From Epiperipatus broadwayi (Eukaryota > Onychophora > Udeonychophora > Euonychophora > Peripatidae): DNA of 64,000 nt. The notes below the pieces were generated by a model. It worked only from the letters and a program-made list of their open reading frames with translations. It made no database searches and was not told where the DNA came from. The stretch covers positions 5,830,001 through 5,894,000 of the forward strand of contig JAQFVV010000013.1 in assembly GCA_028023455.1 (NCBI GenBank), given 5' to 3'. Below, one piece after another: positions 34,831 to 48,447 of the stretch; position 1 is the stretch's first letter, and every line of letters starts with the position of its first letter. The translations under genes were made by a program, and so were the position numbers.

Positions 34831-37800
34831 TTAGCAATATATACCTATTCTCATTTCTTTATATATAATAATAAATCTTTCAAGTTTTTTATTTTTTATG
34901 TTGATTAATTTTGAGATACCAAACTCACATATGATATTAAAAATTGTAATACAATTTTCAGTGCCCTTGGGAGAGAGCTGCATATTTGACTTGGACAAAA
35001 ATCCAAAATTTCTCAAGAATGGTTTTGAAGAATTTTAATTTTAGAATATTGTCCATTGATGAGATAACTAATTAATTGTTTTTCTTCTAACAATAAAAAT
35101 TCACAACTCTATGTACTAACTATAACAAATTGATTTCTTATTCATTCATAATTTTCTATATTTAATCTTGTTATTCCTAGGAATGCCATATGGAATTTTT
35201 TATGTATCTGGTGAAAATATAATTTTTACAATAATTTAATAATTTATCAAAAAATATATATATTAAATACTTCCATAATATTAATGTATCATAAAACCCC
35301 TCGTCATAAAGCTAATAAAATATAACTTAGATTTAAATTTATTCATTAATTGCATATTTTGATATATGACTTTTAAATTAAAAGCTTTTTTTAATGTTTT
35401 AAAATTAATCTACATCTATTTATTAAAAGAAAGTATAGAAGTACTTATCATTTATTATTAATATTTTTTTTTTTTAATGAAAATGGGAGTCTTCAAACAA
35501 CAAGCAGAATCCACAATCCAAATAGAAGAACATTGTTTAGAGGATAACAAAATATTATTTTTGATTTAATTTGCTTTCAAATGATTTACTTGATAAAGAA
35601 GAAAATCAAAATAAAATAATACCTGAGTTTGTTCATTTATATACATATGCAGATGTATATATATAAAATAAAATATCTGTTATAGAATAATTATTGTAAT
35701 AAAAAAATAATGAATTATAATGGCAATATATTTTATAAATAATTATAATAAACTACATATGTTTTTTTTTCAATGAATTTCTTAACCCTTTTCAACTGAA
35801 AATCAGTTGAAGTCAAATTTAACACAAGTATCGCATCATTTGTATCCCAAGATTCTTGAATTTTGATGTTAGCACATAGTTTGTTAATTAAAGATATTCT
35901 ATTTCTATTTCCAAAATGCCTCCTTAAAATTTTTATTTTTATTATGGTTTCTCTCCTCATAAAGAATCTTAATATTTTGCAGATCAAAATTGAAATTGAT
36001 ATATATATGCTCACACAAAAGTAAATATAAATATGCTGTTTTTATTATTTAGCCTATTTCTTTTACAAACTAATATTTAAAAGTGTAATTTATAAAAGTG
36101 TTTTTTTAATAAAAATAAAATAAACCATTAAAAAATAGTCTTGCATAATGATAATTGTATAATTATAATATTAAATATAAAAACTGAAAATATATCTAAA
36201 TCCATTAAATTTATTGTAAAATTTTTTTACATTAACACACATATTTTTTTCTTTAAATATAAAAAAATAAATATGTCTTTCACTAAAATCACTACTCCCC
36301 CCCCCCCCCACAAAATATATATCCTATTGTCTCATTTTTTTTTGCTAACATCTGCATAGTTATCTACAATCTGATATAAAATATGCACATGTAGTGTGCA
36401 GTTTTTTTTTTTTTTTAGATTTTTTGTAATTACCTAAGCAGAAAATTGATGATCCACACTGTTGAAATCCTGTGTGAAAGAAATAAGTTAATTAAGGAAT
36501 AAAAATAATTTGTAATCTAATCTTTTTTCCAATAGTATTAAATATTATTTCAAAACGGAAATCATTTCCATGACATTTTTATTGTGAAACAGAAAAATAC
36601 TTATATTAATGGTATTTAAGTAAGGAAAAATATTTTCTAAATATGCCATTTTAGTATACCAATTATCATTTTTAAAACATTTTGGAAAAAGACCAATAAT
36701 TCATTTTTATGTTCTAAAATTAGACTTAGCATTACTTCTAGGAAATTATTTTATTTCATTGTGAAAATGCAGATTCATGCTGAGCTTCTTTAGATATGTG
36801 CAATGTTTTTAACAAAAGTGTGTTAAAAGTGATGTGATTTACCATATTTACAACTTTTTATAATTTAAATTTTAACATTGCTGGGTAATGTTTTTAAAAC
36901 TAGGAATTCTCTTTGCAATAAGCAGTTCACAGATATAATATTTGAATTTATAATCTTTGCAAGGGTAATAAATATTTTACTAGAAACTGCTATTGAAGAA
37001 GTTTCATCTGTATAAACTCCTATAAGTTCCCATGATATGTTACATTTTTCTAAGTATGATGTAATAGAATTAAAAAATATCTTAAGCTATATTTAGTAAG
37101 TTCTTTCAGCATAGTAATTGATTCATTATTTCATTTTCATCAATGAAGCAAATGAATTCTCATATATGAGCTTTACCTGTAATGTTAGTGGACGTGTCAA
37201 TTTATAAAGCAAAATGTCATTTGGAAAGTTTATCAGTAATTTATTTCTCAATATCATCTGACATACTTTTAATTATATTTTTTACTGTGACTTCCGAATA
37301 AGGAATTTGTATAGTTCTCATTTTATTGCCAACATAATTTTTGCAATTTTACAACATGCTGGTAAAATAAGATCTTCTGTTGTAATATGTCATTTTAACT
37401 AGCTATCTTATATGATTACAAATTCAAAATATTTTACTTGTTTAACGTACTTGTCCAGCAATCTTTTGAAGTAATTTTTAGTTTTTGAAACAAGATTGGC
37501 TTGCTTTACAGTAAAGTCATGTTTCAATTGAACTGGAAACATGCTATTGGATAGTTTTTCTTCACATGTAAGACATTGTAGAATGTGATATTCTTCCTCA
37601 CCAGTTTAAAAATGAAACTTAAATATTTATTTTCCTTTACATAATTTTGTCTTCTGTATGGGATCTATTAGCAGCAATGTAATGACTACTAGTTTCACTT
37701 GTGAATGTGCTTGGTCCATCATTAATATTTTTCTCAGAATCATGTTTTTATTTAATAATAAATGTATCCATTGAGGTCTGTTATTAATGAAAAAAAATTT

Positions 37801-38050
37801 TTTTCCAAATAATAAATTTTTACTGAAACATGAATGTAACAATATAAGAAACTTGAGGTAAAGATGTTATCATTTGTAATATTTTACCCAGCACATGAAC
37901 TTAAACACATCAAAAATAGACTTTGTCAAACCAAATGCTATGTTTATGCTGTTTATTCAAAAATGCAAGCTGCATTTTATCTGTGTTATAAATTGTGCAT
38001 TTACTAACTTGTGCTAAAGTTTATTCAAATGTAGTTTTCTAATTAATATG
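34831..38050 (-). pseudogene. hAT transposase remnant A
   Basis: Scattered blocks on the - strand read in the right order for a ZBED/SCAND3-like hAT transposase. ILPACCKIAKIM lies near 37350. NISWELIGVYTDE, with the second acidic catalytic residue retained, lies near 37020. IISVNCLLQRENS lies near 36940 (the family's CxxH-RE block), and CEFGISKLINIKNKKLERF (C-terminal dimerisation region) near 34900. Many stops and frame shifts separate the blocks, and about 1.4 kb between 35020 and 36400 is hardly readable. The product would be a cut-and-paste DNA transposase; it is dead. Confidence 0.7.
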
Positions 38051-38689
38051 TCACTTAATAATTTTGTAGAACATTAATGCTCTAAGAAACTCCAGTTAAA
38101 AACTATTTTCTTCCATAACAGTTTTCCATTGTAAAGATTTTAAATTTAAAGCTGAAAAAGAAATATTCTGCACAAATATAAACTTCATCACAATGTTTTA
38201 AAAACATCCATTGAAGGAAATAAGTATGATTGAAGAAACCTTCTCCAAATAATATTTGGCCATTTACTAAAATATGTTAATAGAAATTTGAGTTTCAAAA
38301 ATACAATAATATGTTTAGAGAATGTTGTTGCAAATAATTATAGTTGTTATTGGAAATTAAACTTTATCAAAGTTTTAAAAATTATTTCAAGAAGTGGAAA
38401 TTCCATTTCAACAATAGCTCATTGAAATTGGAAAAATAATTGATTTGAAGATGATTTGATATCACTTTTCCCAATCATAGTAGAACCTATGACGAAAAGC
38501 AATTTTTATAGTAACTAAAAACAAGGGTTCAATGGCTTGACTATAATAAAATTATAAAATGTTTGTCTCAATTAAATTATTTTAACAAATGATCACAATA
38601 TAGTAATCTGTAACTATTCTGGTTATTGCAGTTTTTTCATATATGATAAGATTATTGCAACAAAAATTATACCAGTAGTAGTTAGAGCA

Positions 38690-40860
38690 GCTTTTCCCAA
38701 ACTTTTAATATGACAGAGTATTTCACAAATCTTGAAATTTTAACAAAACACATTGGTTATTTTATAGATTAGGTAGATATTAACAATAAATAAACTAAGC
38801 AAGTAACTATAAGAGTTAAGAAAATAAAACTAAACATTCTCAAATTTTAATTATGCAAAAGAAAATACATAAAAATAAAATAAACTAGCATATATATATA
38901 GTAAAATTATGTTCTTAATGACTTTGATGTTTTTGGGTCAGACACAATATTAGTAAGCTGAATTCTCATATACAGTATAGTGTCAAATCTCTTGTGGAAT
39001 TTTGATTTGGTAGCAGCATAATATTAAAATCTTGCTTTGCATAAATGTCATTATAAGGAAGTAAAATACTAATAGCTAGCTTTGACACATCAGGGTATTT
39101 TTTTTTTGTTATATTTGTCCAGAAATCATTTAATGACAGATCCTTGTATTTTTGTTTTAAATAGGAGTTACCATTTAAATCAATTAGATTTTCATAATCA
39201 CTTGTGCTTGAAGTCTAGCAGTTCAGCTGTCTCTTACTGTAAATGGATTTCAAACCGAGGAATTGTCCTCACCGATTTTGGAAACTATTTTAAAAGAATT
39301 GATTGTAAGTCATGTAAGTGTTGTAAAATTAGGTTGGAAACTTCATCAATTTTAGAATTTATTTCAGTTAAAAATTTATGCAAGATGGGAATACAATCAA
39401 AATTATGCTGTTCATTTGTAAAAACCCAGAATTATAACTTTCTATCAAAGACACAGTTTTATTTCTTGCATTAAAAGTTGTAATATTCTTTCCTTGTAAT
39501 AAATTTCATTGCACTTAGTAAAAGTTTCTGCCAAATATGCAAGACTTATTAACTATAAAGGATTTGTTTAAAAATTCATTGAAATTCCGTCCCAAGTTAT
39601 TTGACATGAAAAAAATCAACAATTCATTATGAAATTCAAAATATCTCATTAGTGTTTTGCTTCTGGATGGCCATCACACTTTAGTATTTAATAAAAATGC
39701 AGTATATTCATTACCCATTTCAACATACAATATTTGGATTGAAATGGTCAAGATTTTTCATAATTGATAATTTTTATGCTTCATTCAAAATAGTTTTTAA
39801 ATGTGCAGAATTTTTTTTTTGTTACTAGTGCTTGCCTATGCAAAACACAATGACTTTTTGTAATTGTTTGTAGAATACGTATTATAACTCCATCTTTTAT
39901 ACTATTGCTTGAACACCATTTGTACAAATATCAATACATTTTTCTCAATTGATTTTTATAATGTAATTGTTAATATGGTGACTATATTTTCTTTAACTGC
40001 TCTTTCTTGTAGATAATCACATATGAGTAAATCTTCAGTAATATTATCAGTTAGATAATAAACATTTGCTAATAGTACAGCAAGCCCTGTGATATCTGTG
40101 AACTAATCCATTTGTAATATATATTTATTGCATAGACTATGCTGATTAATTAATTCTTTCTCTATGTCAGTAGAAAGATCAGATACAGCATGAAGCAATA
40201 TTTTTTGGTAATTGTCATGAATTTATTTTTTTAACAGAATCTTTGTTTAACTTGCATGATATAGTCAAGCATTGGTGGCAGAGTGGTTAGCACAGCTGCC
40301 TTAAAAGCAGTTTTCCCGGGGATCGCTTCCCGGCCGACACTTTGACACATATATAAAAAAAAAACTTGCATGATATAATGTCTTTCACAAAAAGTTTAAT
40401 GAATTTCTCCAATTGTATGAGCTTCATCATTAAGTACACTGTAGAAACTCTCTTGAAAAGATGTTTCTGTTATATTTTCATTTTCAGTTTTAGCAATTAT
40501 AATAATTTGAAGTTTAGTTTTTTTAGCGAATCATATTGTCTCTTAAATAAAGTATATATCTTTTTTTTTGTAATCAGTGTGTTTTGTTTCAAATTATGTA
40601 CAAAGTTTAATTGAAGCCAATGAATTGTTTGCTAATATTTTATTATATAAAATATACCAATACATCTGTATTGCCAATATACACAAATGTCCAATTTAAA
40701 TAATTTCATTATCTTTTCTTTTTGGTATGCTCTGGCACTTGCTTTTTAATATTTAATTTTGAAATAACCAGTTTCTTCTTCAATCATAGATGTGTCAGAA
40801 GTATGTGTTCTTCCTTATTTTAAAGTTCCTCTCTTCGAATCCATGGGTAATTTTTAAATT
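38690..40860 (-). pseudogene. hAT transposase remnant B
   Basis: The low-coordinate end has a hAT-like terminus CAGCTTTTCCCAAACTTTTA near 38690. On the - strand, MDSKRGTLK is readable near 40850, LTDNITEDLLICDYL near 40010-40060, SKTLMRYFEFHNELL near 39650, and a C-terminal region with TNPF/MISGQI blocks near 39130-39260. The order fits one transposase running from about 40860 to about 38930. Stops and shifts are frequent. A SINE interrupts it at 40264. The + strand open block 39082-39474 is its antisense shadow. Confidence 0.65.
40264..40362 (+). mobile_element. tRNA-derived SINE with 15-bp target duplication
   Basis: Exact direct repeats AACTTGCATGATATA (40249-40263 and 40363-40377) bracket a 99-bp insert. 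The insert has an A-box region GGTGGCAGAGTGGTTAGCAC, a B-box-like GGGATCGCTTCCC, the tail CCGGCCGACACTTTGACACAT and an A-run. A long TSD with an A-tail is the sign of LINE-driven retroposition. It sits in hAT remnant B, so it is younger than that element. It is related to the SINE at 8182. Confidence 0.93.
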
Positions 40861-43201
40861 CTAATTTTAATAAGAATTATAACAGAAATAAAAAACTTGT
40901 GTTATAAAAAAGACTGCCATACACGAAAGTAATTGTGGAAGAAAAGTACTAAAAATTATCAAAAATGTAAAAACAATTGTAATGTAAATGATTTGATAAA
41001 ATGTTCAGTAACAAAAATTACGAAAGATTGCAAATTAAATAAGATTGTTATAAAATCAAGTATAAAATAGTTGAAAGCTGTAATGCTATAATGAATACTT
41101 ATTCTAGTTATAAGAAATAATTTATAATTATTATAAAAAAAATTGTGATGATAGTAAAATATGTTCAGTTACAAAATTTATGTGAGTCAATTCAAATCTA
41201 TTATAATAAAACAGTCAAAATTGATAATGTAGACTTATAATAGTAATAAACTTGCATATTTAAGCAAAATAATTCAGTGATAAGTTTAAAAACAAATATT
41301 GCCATAATAATATTAGTTTAGCTGGTAAAACTGTCATTTGTTTACTTTGACAGATTGCTAATAACTGTTGTTGTCACAGAAGTATTAAATACACACAGAT
41401 TGCCTACTAGCATGTTCCAATGTGTTTAAACATGGCACAGCATTCAAAATCATATGAGGCTTGTATTATTTTTCTTGATGTTTTACAGTCTTATTGCCCA
41501 AAGACAGATTGGGGTAATATTATTACCAACTTCTTAATATAGCTTATTTTAGAACCTCAAATTACGATATTCCGACATATCCATGTCATCACAGTTCATT
41601 GATTTATTCTACCACTATTGAAAAAATATATAATCTAAAGTAAAAAAATAAAAAAGTTAGTAAAATAATAGAAAAATTATTATATTGCTACTTAGATATT
41701 ATATCTTCTGCATTTTATCACCATCGGTTTTTGTTATATCTATGCAAAAAACATGAAAAATATACATATAATATTAATAACATTGCGTAAGTAATTATGT
41801 GCTGTTTATATATTAAAAAGTTCTGGTATTTTTTTTTTTTTTTGTTTTCTATTTAGAAACTATTTTTATTTCTTTTGAAATTGCTTTATTTTATTAAATT
41901 CTTGTAACTTCTTTTGAAAAAAAAGTCTGCCAAAATCTTTTACTCATTCTTTTAAAATGACTTTTGAAAACTTAGAAATATAATAAATAAATTAGAATTT
42001 TTTAAATACAATAAAAGAATCTTAGAATTTTTTTATATATATTTATTAATTACTTTTGTGTTTTAATTAATTAAAATGTTTTATAGATGTATATACATAT
42101 AATTCTCTTTCTTTGTCTCTATGTGTGTGTGTGTGTGTGTTTATATTAAAATATTTTAACTATATATAGTTAAAAGATTCTTTATTAAATCAGTGAAGAT
42201 TAATCTGGAAAGTACAATAGATAAGTTAATGTTTGGCAATCTAAAACTTCATTTTTTTTGCAGATTCATTTGAGCAAAACTGATCAAGCATTATCATAAC
42301 AGTTATTTCTCTATTATTGATTAATGGTTACATTTCTTTTGTGCAATTTTATAGGCTTCTTTTCACTTTATTGCTTCCATTGCAATTGTTTCCAAAGCAC
42401 CTGTGGGTAACATTGATAATGACAATCACTATTTGTTGAGTGGACAAAATATGTCATAAAACAATTTTAAAGCTCTCTTTCTATATACAAAATTATTTTT
42501 TTTATTAAATATATTATTCACTCACTGTGTAGCCTAAAAGAGTAAGAAGATGGAGATAAAACTGCACAAAAGAGATGCCAGTATTTATATAAGATGAAGA
42601 AAAATAAATTTTTCCTTACTAATATTTGACTTGTTATTATTAAATTGTATTTGCAAAACATTGGTATTTTGGATTACCAAATTATCTATTATATTTTTCA
42701 GATTACATATTGAATCAATAATAGGGAAGATGTTGAGTATGCTCTTAAAAACTTTGAACTGTGCAGCATGAAAGTTTTATTATATTTCTTTGTTGAATCA
42801 ATTCTTATTATGATTCATAATTTTGCATGTAAATATTTATTTGATTGTTAATATTGAAGATTTAAATTAGCTATTTTTTTATAAAAAAAAATATTTTAAT
42901 GTAAACACGGTCAACCCTCTGCTGTAGTGCCTCCTTTAATAAATTTGAGTATTCAGTTATTATCTGATAGTAAAGTATTCAAAGTTCATCTAGTAATCAC
43001 CGATTGTTCAAGCTTACTAAAAATGGCTCTAGAACAATGAGCTCTTTTTATTTATATCATATTTTATAAAGTAAAGAATCAACTAATATTATGTAATACA
43101 TTATACCATTGTTGTTACTACTTTTAGATTTTTATATTATCATTGATTATATTATGGCTGCCTTTTTTTGTATTAAAAAAAGTTTACTATCCTACTTATA
43201 G

Positions 43202-43306
<105 letters not shown>

Positions 43307-46300
43307 TGAAAGAACATTGTAATATAAACATATAATGCTTCATATGACTTCCTCTGCTTATTATTAACATCTGTACTAGAAATAATTTACTTTAAGCTAG
43401 TAAATATCACATGAATTTACTTTAGAATTATCTATTGTAGTCTTGAATAAATAGTAAATTCTTGCTCCTGATGTAAATTGTAAATATTTCTTGTTAGTTT
43501 TTTCAGTTTTGTTTTCTAAGACTTGTTCTAAAATCTGTATTAGCTATAATTATCTTGGATTCAGTATCTTATCTACTAAATAATCCAGAATTAATTAGTT
43601 TAAAAATCCACTTCAAAAATTTAATTATAAAATATATCAGAATATTGTAATGTTTATTATAAAAAGATGCTTTTAGGAATCAAACCTTCAAGTATTTAAA
43701 AAGAAGAATCACAAATGTAATATGAAAATCAAAAAAAAAAAAAGGGAAAGGTCATGAAATAATACTTGGCATAGAGAAAATGAAGTAGATTTATTGCTAG
43801 GAAATGAAAGATTATTACAGCATAATTACATTATATGGATAATCAGGTGAGAATGTGACTTAGAATATCACAAGCAAAGAAAGGTTTAATAAAATGAAAT
43901 TTGATTATATCAAATAAGATTTTGCCAAAAGCAAGAAAACAATTCATATTTAGTGTTTTGCATATGCTTCTTAGGAATGAACAGTGAAGAAAATTAAAAG
44001 AATTAAACTTCAGTTTTTTGAAATATGGTTTTAGTTTAGGATTATAAAAATCTCTTAGACAGAACAAAAATTGTGAATAATTGAAGAAAAATTAGTATTT
44101 TAATAATTGTTTGAAAGAAAATGACTTGATAGAAAATATCATGTTATATTGTAGAGGTGCATTTAGAGGTAAAATATGAGGTAGATTTAATGAAAAAATA
44201 ATAATTATTTACCACAAAAAAAAATAAATGAATAAAATGATTGAAATTCAACATTAAACTTTAAACAATCAAAAAATAAACAAAAACATTAGACAAACTA
44301 TTAGCTGTGCCAGTATTCAATAATAATATTTGATTGATTAGTTGTTCAGGAGTTTTTGTGAAGTTCGAAGATCAGAAATAGCTGATTGAATGATTCAGAA
44401 ATTTTTAACTCACTTTTATTACTCTATCATTATATTAAATTGAATAAGATTTATAATACTGTACAATAAAAGAATATAATAGAAGTTTAGTCTAAAAAGT
44501 CTTAAAATAAGCAATAGTAAGAAGATTTTATGATCACTGTACCTGTTCAGTATTTGTATAGAAAATTTTAGTGTAGTATTAAAAATAACATTTGTGCACA
44601 GCCTGTAGCATTGTACATCATAGATAGAGTAAAGCTTAGATATATCATTACATATATATATATAACCATTAAACATCACATGATCATGTATATAAGTAAT
44701 ATTTTTGTATTGCTTCAATTAAATTTTAAATTAAACAACTCAATTTCCCAGTCCGCATTCAAATATATTAACATTAGAATAGATTAATATTACTACATTT
44801 ATAATCCTACTTTTCATGCATTGCATTTTTTCAGTGGTTATTTAGAAAGAAACGAGTAAAACTCAAATCTTTTGTAGCACAATTTGCAAAATTTTAGGGA
44901 AAGAAATAAGTATTCATCCACAGCAGTAGTATAACATTTTCCACATTTGTTTCTGACTAAGGATTACAATACTGAGAGCAAAATTGATTGATTAATTCAT
45001 TCCAAATGACAAATACTAATAAACTTTAATACTATTAATATTTCAAAGGCTAAAATATTTTTCAATAAATGCATATGATATTGAAACATTAAATAAAAAA
45101 AAAGAAATATAATTTCTAATAAAAATCCAATTTATCAAAAAATATTTATAAATAAATAAACAGAATAGTTTATAAAGGATTTTATTTTAAATAAGATTGT
45201 AAGCTTCCTTACAGAAATAAAAAAGTTGAGCTGTATCATTTAGTTTATCTTTTTTTTTTTTTAGCACAGAAAAAAAAATTAAATGTTTTATTTATACATC
45301 TATAATTAATGGCATGCATAAAATTTATATGTACTGTTAAATAGAGTCCAAATTAAAGGAATGCAAAAATTTATAATTGTTAATACCAAAAATATAAATA
45401 TATAAAATTATTAATAATTAACTAATAATTATACATATATTTCAAAATAGAGATATATTAACAAAAGAAAAATAATAATAAAATGTTTACTTACATTAAG
45501 CCCGTTTTATTTGTCATTAAAATATTAGGGGAGTTGGGGTGGGGGGAATTAACATAAATTATAAATTCATAAAATTATTACAGTAACTTAACTAAAAGTG
45601 TAGAATTAATATATATACAATATAATACTTGAAAGAAAAAATCTTTTGTAATTATGTAATTTTTGAATAAAGTGCCGTACTCTACAATTGTTGAGAGATT
45701 TATATATTTTGTAATTACTATAGTAGACAAAATCTAGAAAATTACAATACTTATTGTTCATTTTTGTATTTTTATTTTGTACAAAGATCATATAAAATAA
45801 AGTAATTGTATTAATTTATTTAATCACTTTAGTAGTTTTTACAAAGTCCAATATTCTCAAAATTCATGATTGGAATTGACATTTTAAGTAGGATTTAAAA
45901 CTTTTGGATTGCACTTCTAATACCATTAAAACATGATATCATTATTACTATTTATCTCCTTTCTAATGAAATATTTTGATCAGTAATTGTTTGTTAAATT
46001 TGTCTATAAGCAGGCATGGTAAGAGATTGTTGTTTTGTTTATCCTGCCACAATTTAGTTGACAATAATTTTATATAAGCAATTAAGTTTATTATCACATA
46101 TATAAACAATAATTTAAACCTGTAATTTAATGATCTCTGAATGGAATTCAAATGGACCATAGAAAAAATAAATTAATATCTTTTTAATTTTCTTTTAATA
46201 AATTACAGTTTTAAGCAAATTATCCTCCAGTTTTGAGGAAGGATAAGTTGGGAGTATTGAACTGCTGTAACCTTTATTTTGGGATGTTTTGTTTACATAC

Positions 46301-46349
46301 AAAATTCATTCGTATGTAATTTATTATTCATTATTTTAGTTAGTGCAGT

Positions 46350-46465
46350 AGTTTGCGGTAGATGGAAATTCCTACCGTATAATATCTGTCTTGGATGATA
46401 CTATTAGCAAAACTGCTGGTCATTCTTACTCTTAATATGCGATAGATGTAAATTCCTATCGTAGA
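46350..46465. repeat. Two diverged hairpins with compensating changes
   Basis: CGGTAG/CTACCG (46356-46361 with 46372-46377) and CGATAG/CTATCG (46441-46446 with 46457-46462) enclose almost the same loop (ATGGAAATTC, ATGTAAATTC). One stem position differs as G-C against A-T, keeping pairing. The copies start 85 bp apart. Confidence 0.75.
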
Positions 46466-46884
46466 GCATGCTCCTAGCTCGCATGTATGTATTTATCAAT
46501 CTGGTTATTTAAATAATTTATAAATTTATTGTATCCTTAGACTGTAGGTTTATTAATATTAAAACAGTAATAATAATAATTGCTTGTGATCATTAGTCAT
46601 CTATATAGTGAATTTATATCTTTCCAGAAATATTTAATGTGTTAAAAAGCAATTAAACTGTATTATACCATATATAACATCTGTGCATAAACTTAATTAT
46701 CACATGAAAAAACTTAATTATTGAATCAATCATTCATTAAACATATTAACTTATTTATAAATTGACAAAGAAGTCAGTTTATGTTATCGTTTATCTTTTA
46801 TTATATATGTAAATAAATTTTATATAAAGAACTTACAAATAAACTCTTAACAAGCTTTGCAGAATATCCATAATCCCAGACTGG

Positions 46885-46906
46885 TTTCTGCTACTGGCTT
46901 CCTCAG
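46885..46906 (-). ncRNA. Hammerhead-like core, left arm of foldback element 2
   Basis: On the - strand CTGAGGA, AGCCAGTAGCA, GAAA. One stem II pair is lost (A opposite A), and the stem III partner reads GATT in place of GGTT, so it is probably inactive. Confidence 0.4.
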
Positions 46907-47162
46907 TGATTTTTTTTTTTTTTTTGTAATTTTATTTTTTGCTATTAAGGCTTTGGCAATTTTATATTACTAAAGCTATTAATATATGGTGTATCTGAAC
47001 TTATATTTCTGTCCCATATGGCTATTTAAGTTAGATAACTGGATTGGAAGACATATGGATGTTTGAAAATTTCAGATTTTCTACTTAATGGTTATCTATT
47101 AGATAAAGTACTGGTCTTATCCTGGTATTTTTAATCTAATTCTTGAATATCTTGGCACCTCA

Positions 47163-47184
47163 CTGAGGAAGCCAGTAGCAGAAA
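47163..47184 (+). ncRNA. Hammerhead-like core, right arm of foldback element 2
   Basis: CTGAGGA at 47163-47169 and GAAA at 47181-47184, with the same A-A mismatch in stem II and GATT downstream as in the left arm. Sharing these changes, the two arms probably derive from one already changed unit. Confidence 0.4.
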
Positions 47185-47817
47185 CCAGTCTGGGATTAGG
47201 GATATTCTGCAAAGCTTGTTAAGAGCTTATTTGCAAGCTCTTTATATAACATTTGTAATACAAGCTTGTTTAGATTAGATCATGTGACATCTGACTTGAT
47301 TTTTTTTTTTGTAATTTTATATAAATAAATTGTAATTGTTCATTAAAATTTTTGTATTTTGTCATTATTTGCAAACAATATTTTAATTAGCTGATCTTAA
47401 TGGGCTATAAAAGAAATTATTATTCTAAGATGTCAGACAGTGGAGCATATACACCGATTGCCCTTGGGTGATTTTCGTGTGAGTTGTACATTTTTGGACA
47501 ATTAGAATATTAACAATACAGTGATCATTGATCATTGTACATTTAAGCAATATTTTTATTACAATACCACAGTATTTTTGTTGGGAATTTTCTCATTCTT
47601 TTTACAGTCTAGTGCATGATGTCTTTAATTTTTGTAACAAATGCTAGATGGTTGAGAAAAGCAAACTGATATGGTTTTTGTAGACATTCAAGATCAATAT
47701 CTTAAATTTATTCATCACTATTTTAATTGTACAATTCTTAATTTTATTTGAATATTTTTAAAATATTTTTTATATATGTATATATTTATAGTTATATATT
47801 TTTATTTTTTCCCTTAG

Positions 47818-48268
<451 letters not shown>

Positions 48269-48424
48269 TGATATTTGTTTGAATTTTCATTTTATATATT
48301 TTTTTGTTAAATGAGAACATTTAAACGCCCTCTATTAGCTTTCTATTTAACCAAGATACAAGATGTTATATAATGATTAAATTCTGAATTGTGAACTATG
48401 ATAATACAAAACTTACAAGGCTAC

Positions 48425-48447
48425 TTTCAGGGAACCCTCTTCATCAG
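48425..48447 (-). ncRNA. Hammerhead-like motif of a third sequence type
   Basis: On the - strand CTGATGA, then AGAGGGTTCCCT (AGGG/CCCT can pair as stem II, with two extra 5' bases), then GAAA. It is followed by GTAGCCTTGTAAG. The order and spacing match hammerhead cores seen in Penelope-like tails; stem III and the cleavage triplet are not clear. Confidence 0.45.

Larger units (their letters stand above)
32630..43201 (+). other. PAK intron (10.6 kb) rich in decayed transposons
   Basis: Begins GTAAGT and ends CTTATAG. It separates the N-lobe from the hinge of the kinase. It contains a Penelope-like remnant (33227-34620), two hAT transposase remnants (34831-38050 and 38690-40860) and a SINE (40264-40362). 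40870-43190 is AT-rich with no recognised gene. Confidence 0.88.
46829..47312. mobile_element. Foldback element 2 with hammerhead-like repeats, 13-bp TSD
   Basis: Exact direct repeats AATTTTATATAAA lie at 46816-46828 and 47313-47325. The left arm TAAACTCTTAACAAGC... to CTTCCTCAGTG is the inverse of the right arm CACTGAGGAAGCC... to CTTGTTAAGAGCTTA, with about 200 bp of unrelated AT-rich spacer between. The right arm continues through CATGTGACATCTGACTTGA into a T-run, as the left end of element 1 does in inverse orientation. It has no coding sequence. Confidence 0.85.

Noticed and set aside
36296-36311. C-run as a possible G-quadruplex
   Set aside because: A single homopolymer run on an otherwise AT-rich background; no four-tract arrangement.
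39082-39474. 130-codon + strand open frame
   Set aside because: It is antisense to hAT transposase remnant B, whose readable blocks are on the minus strand.
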